A DNA stretch of 64,000 nucleotides from JAOUGY01 sp963785075 (lineage in GTDB: Bacteria; Actinomycetota; Acidimicrobiia; Spongiisociales; ZC4RG35). The stretch is from positions 372,001 through 436,000 of the forward strand of contig CAWATW010000007.1 of the NCBI GenBank assembly GCA_963785075.1, read 5' to 3'. The translations under genes were made by a program, and so were the position numbers. The notes under the pieces are model-generated. The model worked only from the letters and a program-made list of their open reading frames with translations. It had not been told where the DNA came from and did not search any database. Position 1 is the stretch's first letter; the number at the start of each line of letters is the position of its first letter. Below are positions 52,884 to 60,682 of this stretch, one piece after another.

Positions 52884-53861
52884 GTGCAGATCATCGAGGC
52901 GACCGGCCTCGTGAAACGGTATGGAGAGATCGTGGCGCTCGACGGTCTCGATCTGTCGGTCCCAGAGGGCACGGTGTTCGGGCTTCTGGGGCCGAATGGT
53001 GCGGGCAAGACCACGGCAGTGTCGGTGTTGACGACATTGATCAAGCCCGACGCCGGCTCGGCGATCGTTGCCGGCGTGGACGTGCTGGCCCACCCCGACG
53101 AGGTCCGGAAGCGAATCGGCCTGTCGGGTCAGTACGCGGCGGTCGACGAGAACCTGACAGGATTCGAGAATCTCGACATGATCGGTCGGCTCTACCGCCT
53201 AGGAAAAGCCCGAGCGAAGACCAGGGCGCGAGAGTTGCTGGAACGATTCCATCTCGTCGACGCCGCCGATCGGCCCGTCAAGACCTACTCGGGCGGCATG
53301 CGACGACGCCTCGACCTGGCAGGTGCACTCGTGGCCGAGTCGCCGGTGCTGTTTCTCGACGAGCCGACGACCGGACTCGACCCCAGGAGCCGGATCGACC
53401 TGTGGGGTGTCATCCGCGAACTGGTGGAACACGGCACCACACTCTTGCTCACCACCCAGTACCTCGAGGAAGCGGATCGCCTCTGTGACGACATCGTGGT
53501 CATCGACCACGGGCGCGCGATCGCACACGGCACCTCCGACCAGCTCAAGGATCAGATCGGCGGCGAGCGCATCGAGGTCACGGCCACACACCACGATCAG
53601 GTGAGTGAGGCGATGAGGGTCCTGGCCGAATTCGCCGTCGCCGAGATGCACTCGGACCCCAAGACCGGTTCGCTGCTCGTTCCCATCGTTGGTGGAGCTC
53701 CGGTGCTCACCAGAGCACTTCGCGCCCTCGACGGTGCGGGAATCGAGGTCAGCGACGTGGGGCTGCGAAGGCCCACACTCGACGACGTCTTCCTGTCTCT
53801 GACCGGACATGCAGCCGAAGAAGCAGAGCAGCCCGAGTCTTCCCGAGAGGTGTACTCATGA
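52884..53861 (+). CDS. ABC transporter ATP-binding protein, DrrA type
   Basis: 325 residues. Walker A LLGPNGAGKTTA, Q-loop VDENLTGFENL, signature YSGGMRRRLDLA, Walker B VLFLDEPTTGLD and the switch LLLTTQYLEEADR are all intact. The ~90-residue C-terminal extension is the DrrA-type domain. With the permease it makes an exporter of the daunorubicin-resistance type, for drugs or lipids. GTG 52884 follows AAGGAG. It overlaps the permease gene by four bases. Confidence 0.9.
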   Translation: MQIIEATGLVKRYGEIVALDGLDLSVPEGTVFGLLGPNGAGKTTAVSVLTTLIKPDAGSAIVAGVDVLAHPDEVRKRIGLSGQYAAVDENLTGFENLDMIGRLYRLGKARAKTRARELLERFHLVDAADRPVKTYSGGMRRRLDLAGALVAESPVLFLDEPTTGLDPRSRIDLWGVIRELVEHGTTLLLTTQYLEEADRLCDDIVVIDHGRAIAHGTSDQLKDQIGGERIEVTATHHDQVSEAMRVLAEFAVAEMHSDPKTGSLLVPIVGGAPVLTRALRALDGAGIEVSDVGLRRPTLDDVFLSLTGHAAEEAEQPESSREVYS

Positions 53862-54664
53862 GTCGGATTCTCTACGCACTCGCCGATGGTGCGGTGGTGG
53901 CGAAACGCAACGTCATCAAGATCAAGCGAGTGCCAGAGGTGCTCGTGTTCGTCCTGATCTCGCCGATCATGTTCGTGCTGCTGTTTGCGTACGTCTTCGG
54001 TGCGTCCATCGACATCCCCGGCGGCTCGTATCGGGAGTTCCTGATCGCCGGGATCTTCGCGCAGACCGTGGTGTTCGGAGCCACGTTCACCGGCGCGGGC
54101 CTGGCCGAGGACATGCAGAAGGGGATCATCGACCGCTTCCGGGCGCTGCCGATGTCTCGCTCGGCGGTGCTGGTGGGACGCACGGCGAGTGACGTCATCT
54201 ACAACGTGTTGTCGTTGCTCATCATGGCTCTCACCGGGCTCCTGGTGGGATGGCGAGCCAACGCCGGCCTCTTGAACGCAGTGTTGGGCTTCGGCTTGCT
54301 GCTCCTGTTCGCCTACGCCTTCTCATGGGTCATGGGGTACGTGGGACTGCTGGTGCCGAGCCCGGAGGTGATCAACAACGCCTCGTTCATGGTGATCTTC
54401 CCGCTGACGTTCGTTGCCAACACCTTTGTACCGTCGGAGAACCTGCCCACCGCCCTGAGGGTCTTCGCCGAATGGAATCCGGTCTCTGCGGTGACGCAAG
54501 CGGCCAGGGAATTGTTCGGGAACATCCCGGCGGGAACACCCGAGCCGACCGCATGGCCGCTCGAGAACCCGGTGCTGTATACGCTCGGATGGATCGTCGT
54601 GATCATCGCTGTGTTCGCGCCGCTTGCGGTGCACCGCTACAGCCGGATGTCCAACAAGCGGTGA
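53858..54664 (+). CDS. ABC-2 type transporter permease, DrrB type
   Basis: 268 residues with six helices: LVFVLISPIMFVLLFAYVFG, FLIAGIFAQTVVFGATFTGAG, LSLLIMALTGLLVGW, VLGFGLLLLFAYAFSWVMGY, MVIFPLTFVANTFVP and LGWIVVIIAVFAPLAV. The RFRALPMSRSAVLVGR loop and NLPTALRVFAEWNPVSAVTQAARELF are typical of the DrrB family. ATG 53858 overlaps the end of the ATPase gene. The gene is followed by a very strong hairpin. Confidence 0.88.
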   Translation: MSRILYALADGAVVAKRNVIKIKRVPEVLVFVLISPIMFVLLFAYVFGASIDIPGGSYREFLIAGIFAQTVVFGATFTGAGLAEDMQKGIIDRFRALPMSRSAVLVGRTASDVIYNVLSLLIMALTGLLVGWRANAGLLNAVLGFGLLLLFAYAFSWVMGYVGLLVPSPEVINNASFMVIFPLTFVANTFVPSENLPTALRVFAEWNPVSAVTQAARELFGNIPAGTPEPTAWPLENPVLYTLGWIVVIIAVFAPLAVHRYSRMSNKR

Positions 54665-54734
54665 GCCGTAGGCGGCAACCCGATACCCACATCGGCTCGA
54701 GGTGTCCTGAATAGCAGGGCGGTGCCGATGACCC

Positions 54735-54768
54735 ATGACGGAGCCCGCCGCACGGCGGGCTCCGTCAT
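54735..54768. terminator. Strong perfect hairpin between convergent genes
   Basis: ATGACGGAGCCCGCCG (54735-54750) pairs without mismatch with CGGCGGGCTCCGTCAT (54753-54768); the loop is formed by the central bases. It sits between the permease (ends 54664) and the convergent acidic protein gene (ends 54786). No T-run follows, but a 16-bp G/C-rich stem is enough for many actinobacterial terminators. Confidence 0.8.
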
Positions 54769-54785
54769 CAAGGGGTCAGGAGGAC

Positions 54786-55428
54786 TCAGTTGTCGTCGCC
54801 GCCCTTGCCCCGACCGGAGTCATCGTCATCGTCATCGCTGTCGTCGTCGTCGCCACCGCGCCCACGCTTCGAGTCGTCATCGTCATCGTCATCGTCGTCG
54901 TCACCGCCGTCGTCGTCGATCGTGGTCGACGTCGTGTCGTCGTCTCCGTTGTCGTCGATGGTGGTGGAGGTCGTGTCGTCTCCCACGGTCGTCGAGGTGT
55001 GGTCGTCGATGGTGGTCGACGTCGTGTCGTCGTCTCCGTTGTCGTCGATGGTGGTGGAGGTCGTGTCGTCTCCCATGGTCGTCGAGGTGTGGTCGTCGAC
55101 GGTGCTGTGGGTGGTGTCGTCCATCGAGTCGGAGCCGGTCGTGTTCGCCGACCGGTCCTCGGCCCCGGCGCCGCCACGATCCGTGTCCGACGAGGCGACG
55201 ACACCGGAAGGTCGTGCACCGAGGGTCTGTGGCATGTTCCGCCTCGTCGCAGGGACCCGAGACGTCGATACCGATGTCGCCGGCCGATGGGTTGTCGTCG
55301 ACGACCGCCGGCACGGTGCTCGAAGATGAGACCTGCGAGGGTTGGGTGGCGACCGCTGCGATCGCAGTCCCACCCACCAGCAAGAGGGTGGCGCTTGCGG
55401 CCCCGAACCGAACGAGACGTTGCATCAT
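54786..55428 (-). CDS. Secreted acidic Thr/Asp-repeat protein, frame-broken
   Basis: ATG 55428 (AAGGAG upstream) begins MMQRLVRFGAASATLLLVGGTAIAA, a signal peptide. After CDEAEHATDPR the frame changes (about 55225) and continues, in the other frame, into a low-complexity region. This has two near-identical 90-base units (from 54922 and 55012) coding TSTTIDDNGDDDTTSTTIDD-type blocks, then a run of ten aspartates and the tail SKRGRGGDDDDSDD. The restored product is about 213 residues. It may bind cations or act as a spacer outside the cell; no catalytic domain is seen. Confidence 0.6.
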
Positions 55429-55599
55429 GAGAGGCTCCTTCTGTGGTCGTGAACTCTCTGACGACACATTCGCTCCGATCGGGTCAGCGTCGCATCAGGC
55501 AGTCCTCAACGAAACGTTGTGAAGGCAAGGATCAGGTAAACGGAAGCCCAGCAGACGCCCTGTCGGGAGAGCCGGGCTGGGTGGATGGCCCGGACGAGG

Positions 55600-55971
55600 T
55601 CAGGAGACGACCACCGAGAGCTCGAACTCGTCGATCGGCGCAGCGTCCTCGAACGACCGCGCGTACGCGAGCTTGAGCGACGTCGTTCCGGGTGCCGCCC
55701 CCTCGAACGTGAACCTGAACTCGCCGCCGGCGCCCAGGAGCGTGGATTCGGCCACGAACTCCGGCTCGCCCACCTGACCGACGACGGTCGAGTCGCCTTC
55801 CACCACGGTCCATGCGTATCCGGTGGTCGGGTTGCCCGGGAGCGTCAGCTCGAATCTCTCGCCCGGTCCGAGCTCCACCGTCGCCTGATTGTCTTCGGGT
55901 GTCAACGTGATCGTTTCGGCACATCCCCCGGCGGCAAGTCCCAACACCAACACACCCAACAGGATTCTCAT
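55600..55971 (-). CDS. Chagasin-like (I42) protease-inhibitor lipoprotein
   Basis: 123 residues from ATG 55971. RILLGVLVLGLAAGGCAET is a lipobox (AGGC), so the mature protein is probably lipid-anchored on the outside. GNPTTGYAWTVVEGD contains the NPTTGY motif of chagasin inhibitors of C1 cysteine peptidases. The later loop (FEGAAPGTTSLKLAYAR) fits the fold. The family R-P-W loop is not obvious. The frame is open upstream to 56040, but those residues lack a signal. A protease target is inferred only from the family. Confidence 0.82.
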   Translation of the reverse strand: MRILLGVLVLGLAAGGCAETITLTPEDNQATVELGPGERFELTLPGNPTTGYAWTVVEGDSTVVGQVGEPEFVAESTLLGAGGEFRFTFEGAAPGTTSLKLAYARSFEDAAPIDEFELSVVVS

Positions 55972-56036
55972 GGTCTCACCAGCGATCTGACAGGCCTTGG
56001 GGCGCGGGTGCCTGACACGCGCCCCGAGGCATGACT

Positions 56037-56474
56037 TCATGTGGCAATCGGGATGCGCTTCTTGGTCTCGATCTTCTCGCTCGGAGTCGGAACCCGAATC
56101 GTGAGCACGCCCTTGTCATAGGACGCCTCGATCGTCTCGGGGTTCACGCCCTGGGGAATCGGTAGCCGGCGTTCGAAGCTCCCGTAGTGCCGCTCGTGGA
56201 GGTAGAGGTTCTCTTCTTCGGTCTTCTCCTCGGTCGTCTTCTCTCCCTTGATGACGAGGAAGTCCCCATCGACCGTCACCTCGACGTCCTTCTCGATGTC
56301 CATTCCGGGCAGCTCGGCGGTGACGATCAGGTCGTCGCCCTCACGCTTCATGTCGACGGTTGGACGGAAATCGAAGGTCACATCTCCGAAGAGTCGGGGA
56401 AGCCGCTCGAAGACCGTGCGAAGATCGCCTCGGTCGAAATCGAAGACCGGTGTCCACGTCTTCAACTCCACCAT
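56037..56474 (-). CDS. Hsp20 / alpha-crystallin-family small heat-shock protein
   Basis: 145 residues from ATG 56474, which has the strong GGAGGTGA upstream. The alpha-crystallin domain is VDMKREGDDLIVTAELPGMDIEKDVEVTVDGDFLVIKGEK, with ERHYGSFERRLPIPQGV and the conserved GVLTIRVP near the end. The C-terminal I-x-I-type segment is RIPIA. It holds unfolded proteins for refolding by other chaperones. The gene is divergent from the DUF1918 gene. Confidence 0.9.
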   Translation of the reverse strand: MVELKTWTPVFDFDRGDLRTVFERLPRLFGDVTFDFRPTVDMKREGDDLIVTAELPGMDIEKDVEVTVDGDFLVIKGEKTTEEKTEEENLYLHERHYGSFERRLPIPQGVNPETIEASYDKGVLTIRVPTPSEKIETKKRIPIAT

Positions 56475-56676
56475 GTATCTCACCTCCGCTCTCGGGCGAG
56501 GATCCAACTGGCCCGTCGGCGCCCGGACGGCGGGCATCATCGCCAGTGTCTGCCCGCCGCCTCGCTCGTTGTAGTGGCGGACGGCCCATTCCGACCCTGT
56601 CGCATGGGGCGATTGACCCTTGCGCAACGGGGCGAGACCAACGACGATCGATACGACGCGCTAGCTGGAGGTTCGA

Positions 56677-56874
56677 ATGAAGGCGAAGGTCGGCGACCAT
56701 CTGGTGGTCAAGGGACATCAGGTCGGCGAGCGGGTGCGGACGGGCGAAGTCCTCGAGACTGGTGAGCATGGCGACCCGCCGTTCCGGATCCGCTGGGCGG
56801 ACGACGGGCACGAGTCGCTGCTCTACCCCGGCCCGGACGTGGTCATCGAGCACGCACACAAGTCAAAGGCGTAG
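56677..56874 (+). CDS. DUF1918-family small protein
   Basis: 65 residues, MKAKVGDHLVVKGHQVGE followed by RTGEVLETGEHGDPPFRIRW, ADDGHES and LYPGPDVVIEH. This is the complete DUF1918 pattern, a small SH3-like barrel common in actinobacteria. GGAGG precedes ATG 56677. No function is established for the family. It sits between a small heat-shock gene and a Ser/Thr kinase. Confidence 0.88.
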   Translation: MKAKVGDHLVVKGHQVGERVRTGEVLETGEHGDPPFRIRWADDGHESLLYPGPDVVIEHAHKSKA

Positions 56875-56992
56875 CGCCCCCTCAACCTCAATGTCTCACG
56901 CCGACTCGCAGTCCGGCGGGCGCGACTCCGCTTGCGCGCTTGCATAGCTCATCCAGACCTGAGAGGCTTGTTCTTCGTATCGGGGGAGCTGT

Positions 56993-58369
56993 ATGGGGAC
57001 TCGAATCGTCGCCGATCGCTATGAGCTGATCGACGAGGTCGGTCGCGGCGGGATGGCAACGGTGTGGAGGGCGCGAGATCGCCGGCTTCAGCGAATCGTT
57101 GCGCTCAAGCTGCCCCGCCCCGAACTCCTCGACGATGTCATGATCCGACGCGTCGAGCGGGAGGCCCGGCTCGCGGCAGGGATCTCCCACCCCAACGTCG
57201 TCACCGTCTACGACTCGGGGATCGTCGATGGCGAGCCGTACGTCGTGATGGAGCTCCTCGAAGGCAGGACGCTGTCGGACATGATGGGCTCGCTGGATCC
57301 TGTCGCTTCGCGCAAGGCGGCAGCCGAGCTCGCCGATGGCCTCTCGGCGATCCATGCAGCCGGCGTCGTCCACCGCGACATCAAGCCGGGGAACATCGTG
57401 GTCTCGGATTCGGGTCCGAAGCTGACCGATTTCGGTATCGCCCGCCGCGCGGACACCGATCGGCTGACACAACCGCATCAGGTGATGGGGACACCGTTGT
57501 ACGTCGCGCCAGAAGTCCTCAACGGGGCCGATGCCGGGCCAAGCGCCGATGTGTACTCACTTGGCGTGGTGGTTGGGGAGATGATCACGGGCCGGCGTCA
57601 TGAGGGGAGTTCGTCGGCGGTGCGGACCGGTGACCCGGCCCTCGATGATCTCCTGGCTCGAACGACCTCGGATGACCGTGCAGCCCGGCCCACGGCTGCC
57701 GAGTTCGCGGCTGCGCTCCGGCGAGGTGCTCTCCTCACGCTTCCGATTCCCGCTGGTGTTCCCGAAGCCGACACCCAGCCCATTCTCGCTCAGGGTGACT
57801 CCGAGACCACCCAACAGCTCGGTGTGGCGCCGGTCGTGGCGCCACCAGACGACAGACATGGGCGACGGCGATGGGCAGTGCTCGCAGTGGCGGCGGTAGT
57901 GATTGTGGCATCCCTGGCCTTTGGGCTGAGCCTGGCCGGCCGAAACGCAGAAGCGGCCGACACGTCGGTTGCGGCGATCACCTCGACGACCACAGCGGCG
58001 CCCACCACCGCCGTCGCCCCGACCGTGCTGACTCCGTCCACCACCGCCGCGACCACCACGACTTCGACGGCCTCTGCCACGACGACCGAATCGCCGGCGT
58101 TCGTCTCGACCCCCGAACAGGCGGCTTCCGACCTGGTTTCGTGGGTGCTACGACGCCGACCCAACGACCTGAAACCCAAGGACCGGCGGGAATTGCTCTC
58201 CGAGGTCGACAAAGTGCTCGAGTCCCACCAGGAAGGTGATGAGGGCAAGGTCAGGAAGTCGCTCGAAAAACTCCTCTCGATCATCGACGACCTCGACGAC
58301 CCGGAAGGGCTGGCGTTGCTGGCGGTGCTGGCCGAATCCGTCGGCTTCCGACTCGATGCCGAGGAGTGA
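56993..58369 (+). CDS. PknB-type membrane serine/threonine protein kinase
   Basis: 458 residues. The catalytic domain (1-250) has GRGGMATVWRARD, the ATP lysine in IVALKLPR, VHRDIKPGN, LTDFGIARR and APEVLNG; all key residues are present. A membrane helix (WAVLAVAAVVIVASLAFGLSL) follows near residue 295. The outside part is a Thr/Ser/Ala linker and a helical domain of about 80 residues (RELLSEVDKVLESHQ) without PASTA repeats. GGGGGAG precedes ATG 56993. It is in the same orientation as the lipoprotein gene downstream, which might be linked in function. Confidence 0.9.
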   Translation: MGTRIVADRYELIDEVGRGGMATVWRARDRRLQRIVALKLPRPELLDDVMIRRVEREARLAAGISHPNVVTVYDSGIVDGEPYVVMELLEGRTLSDMMGSLDPVASRKAAAELADGLSAIHAAGVVHRDIKPGNIVVSDSGPKLTDFGIARRADTDRLTQPHQVMGTPLYVAPEVLNGADAGPSADVYSLGVVVGEMITGRRHEGSSSAVRTGDPALDDLLARTTSDDRAARPTAAEFAAALRRGALLTLPIPAGVPEADTQPILAQGDSETTQQLGVAPVVAPPDDRHGRRRWAVLAVAAVVIVASLAFGLSLAGRNAEAADTSVAAITSTTTAAPTTAVAPTVLTPSTTAATTTTSTASATTTESPAFVSTPEQAASDLVSWVLRRRPNDLKPKDRRELLSEVDKVLESHQEGDEGKVRKSLEKLLSIIDDLDDPEGLALLAVLAESVGFRLDAEE

Positions 58370-58467
58370 TCCGCCCCGGTCGCCTGTGACAATCTCGTGA
58401 CACCACCGACGACACCCTGAGACAGTCGCCTGTGCACGGTGGATCGAGAGCCCACCGAGGAGCAGAA

Positions 58468-59709
58468 ATGACACGGAGACCCTGGTCTTGGCTGGCGGCG
58501 ATGACGCTGGTGTTGGCTGCGTGTGCGGGCGACGCCGCGACGAGCGAGTCCTCGTCTTCCACCGTCGCGGGGGCGACGACCACCTCGGTGGCACCGTCGA
58601 CAACCCTCGCGTCCACCACTACGACCTCGGCGTCGCCGGTCACGACCACGTCCGAGCCGAGCCTCGACGGATGGCGTGCCTTGCCCGCCGACGTGTGGGG
58701 CGAGGTGCGGCTGGGCGACGCCGCCCAGCTGGGCGGGCGCACCTACGTCGTCGGATGCACTCCCGATGGGAACGAAGGCTCGATCTGGTGGTCGCCCGAC
58801 CTGGTGTCCTGGAACCGGGTTGCAGGCGACGCGTGCATCAGCCAGATCTCTTCGTCGTCGTTCGGTCTGTTCGCCGCTGGATGGAGCGGGAGCCTCTGGT
58901 CACCCGATGGTGAGAGCTGGCAGCCGCTGGACCTGTCCACGGACCTGGGGTTCGAGTACCCAGGGCAGCTTGGGAATCTGCGCGCCGTGTTCATTGCGCC
59001 CGACGAGGCCCGGGTGACGCTGCTCTATTCGGCGGCCGCCGAAGCGGAGTCGACCATCGCACGCCTGGTCACGACCACCGATGGGACCGGCTGGGAGCTC
59101 GTCGAGAGCGGATCCGCCGATCTCTTCGACAATGCCGACGTGTTCGATGTGGTCCCCGGTGGTGACGGACTGCTGGCGGTCGGATCCTCGCCGGGTGGTG
59201 AGTTCGTGCCGACTGCCGCCGTGTGGACCTCGCCCGACGGACTCGAATGGAGGAGGGTGACGCCGGTCGACGCCGACTACACCGACAAGGTGATCTACGA
59301 CATCGTGGCCGTGGACGAGGGCTTCGTGGCAGTCGGAGGCGACTTCTTCGTGACGGGTCTCATGACGGCCTGGACGTCGGACGACGGCCTGATCTGGACG
59401 CGTTCGCCGCATCCCGACGAGACCACCGATCCTTCGGTGGCACAGATGACGGCACACGCAGTGACCGTTCGAGATGGTGTGCTGTGGGCGGCCGGCCGGG
59501 ACTTCGACGCCGGCCGTAACGTCGCGGTGATTCCGGGGCTGTGGCGATCCGACGACGGCGGAGTCACCTGGGTCCGTGTGGAGGCGGACACCTATGGCGA
59601 CCCGATCGTTCCCTTCGACCTGCTCGATGGCCCGGAAGTGCTGGGGGTGTGGCCGCCGCCCGGGACCCCGTTCCAGACAGACACGAGGCTGTACGTCCCG
59701 GCCCCCTGA
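58468..59709 (+). CDS. Lipoprotein with beta-propeller-like (BNR/Asp-box) repeats
   Basis: 413 residues from ATG 58468 (GAGGAG upstream). SWLAAMTLVLAACAG is a lipobox signal. A Ser/Thr linker is followed by repeats of the SIWWSPDLVSWNRV / SLWSPDGESWQPL / AVWTSPDGLEWRRV / GLWRSDDGGVTWVRV type. These are Asp-box-like blades of a sialidase/BNR-type propeller. No sialidase catalytic residues are evident. It is probably an extracellular binding protein. The stop codon is inside the first of three hairpin repeats. Confidence 0.75.
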   Translation: MTRRPWSWLAAMTLVLAACAGDAATSESSSSTVAGATTTSVAPSTTLASTTTTSASPVTTTSEPSLDGWRALPADVWGEVRLGDAAQLGGRTYVVGCTPDGNEGSIWWSPDLVSWNRVAGDACISQISSSSFGLFAAGWSGSLWSPDGESWQPLDLSTDLGFEYPGQLGNLRAVFIAPDEARVTLLYSAAAEAESTIARLVTTTDGTGWELVESGSADLFDNADVFDVVPGGDGLLAVGSSPGGEFVPTAAVWTSPDGLEWRRVTPVDADYTDKVIYDIVAVDEGFVAVGGDFFVTGLMTAWTSDDGLIWTRSPHPDETTDPSVAQMTAHAVTVRDGVLWAAGRDFDAGRNVAVIPGLWRSDDGGVTWVRVEADTYGDPIVPFDLLDGPEVLGVWPPPGTPFQTDTRLYVPAP

Positions 59710-59766
59710 GGGCCGCCGTCCCGGCCCCCTGAGGGCCGCCGTCCTGACCCCCTGAGGGGTTTCGCC
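59695..59766. terminator. Three tandem hairpin units
   Basis: Two identical 23-base units (59695-59717, 59718-59740) each carry GGCCC-CCTGA-GGGCC; a third diverged unit (59741-59766) has ACCCC-CTGA-GGGGT. The array lies between the lipoprotein gene and the convergent ECF sigma gene and may end both transcripts. The lipoprotein stop codon lies inside the loop of unit one. Confidence 0.65.
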
Positions 59767-59778
59767 TTGACCCGAGAT

Positions 59779-60285
59779 TCAGGTGAAGTCGACGTCGGCA
59801 AGCGCCTGGCGGAGCGCCTTGCGAGCTCGGTACAGCGTCGAGCGCACGGCTGCGACCGACGAATCGGTTGCAGCCGCCACGTCCTCGTACGACATGCCGC
59901 AGCCGTCCACCAGCATCACCGTGTTCCGGTATCGCCCGGGGAGGACGTCGAGGGCCGACAACACCTCCGCCTGGGTCTCAGACACGAGGGCCAGCTCGTC
60001 CGGAGCCCGGGACGGGTCGGGCGGCTCATAGGGGACGGTCCCGGCCTCGGACATCTGGTCGAGCGAGCCGGGGGTCTTCTTCCTCCGCATCATCAGACAC
60101 TCGTTGGTGGTGATGCGATGGAGCCACGTCTTCACCGTCGCCTCTCCCCGGAAACCGTCCAGGCCTGTCACTGCCTTCATGAGGGCGTTCTGGGTCACGT
60201 CCTCGGCATCGTGTGGGTTTCGGCACAGCCGGCGGGCGAGTTGTTCGAGCTCGTGCCGGTACTGCAAGACGGTGTCGGTATCCAC
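59779..60285 (-). CDS. ECF-family RNA polymerase sigma factor
   Basis: 168 residues from GTG 60285. Region 2 is LEQLARRLCRNPHDAEDVTQNALMKAVTGLDGFRGEATVKTWLHRI. Region 4 is LSALDVLPGRYRNTVMLVDGCGMSYEDVAAATDSSVAAVRSTLYRARKAL. The frame is open to 60411, but the extra residues overlap the divergent rhodanese gene and are not sigma-like. No anti-sigma gene is next to it. The divergent position suggests that it may control the sulfur genes that follow; that is inference. Confidence 0.86.
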   Translation of the reverse strand: MDTDTVLQYRHELEQLARRLCRNPHDAEDVTQNALMKAVTGLDGFRGEATVKTWLHRITTNECLMMRRKKTPGSLDQMSEAGTVPYEPPDPSRAPDELALVSETQAEVLSALDVLPGRYRNTVMLVDGCGMSYEDVAAATDSSVAAVRSTLYRARKALRQALADVDFT

Positions 60286-60368
60286 TCCGGCCGATCGTAC
60301 TGGAGACACTGCGCGACGAATCCGGCGGCTGGTGCATCCAACTGTGACCACCCAGAGGAGAAAGTCAC

Positions 60369-60668
60369 ATGAACCCGATCGAACAAGTGCCGGCATCCGG
60401 CTGGAGGGCATGGCAGGCCCGGACCAAGGGCGTGATCGTCGACGTCCGCGAACCGTGGGAGTGGGCCCAGACCGGGATCCTTCCCGACAGCGAGACGATC
60501 AGCCTGTCGGACCTGCAACTCGTCGCCCAACGCTTCGACCCGACCACCCCGGTGCTGTTGGTCTGCCGCAGCGGCAACCGCTCCCAGACCGGCGCCGAGT
60601 ACCTCGTGAAAGCCGGCTTCCGCAACGTCGCCAACCTGGCGGGCGGCATCGTCGCCCTCGCAGCCTGA
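60369..60668 (+). CDS. Single-domain rhodanese-like sulfurtransferase
   Basis: 99 residues. The active loop is PVLLVCRSGNRSQTGAE with the catalytic Cys, and GVIVDVREPWEWAQTGI and VANLAGGIVAL are standard parts of the fold. Such proteins carry sulfane sulfur as a persulfide on the Cys. GAGGAGAAAGTCAC precedes the start. Only 14 bases separate it from the MBL-rhodanese gene, so both probably work on the same sulfur species. Confidence 0.88.
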   Translation: MNPIEQVPASGWRAWQARTKGVIVDVREPWEWAQTGILPDSETISLSDLQLVAQRFDPTTPVLLVCRSGNRSQTGAEYLVKAGFRNVANLAGGIVALAA

Positions 60669-60682
60669 TCCAAGGAGAGCTC

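Noticed and set aside
54721..54790. Intrinsic terminator with T-tract
   Set aside because: The hairpin is perfect but no T-run follows on either strand, so I call it a strong hairpin terminator only, without the classic tail.
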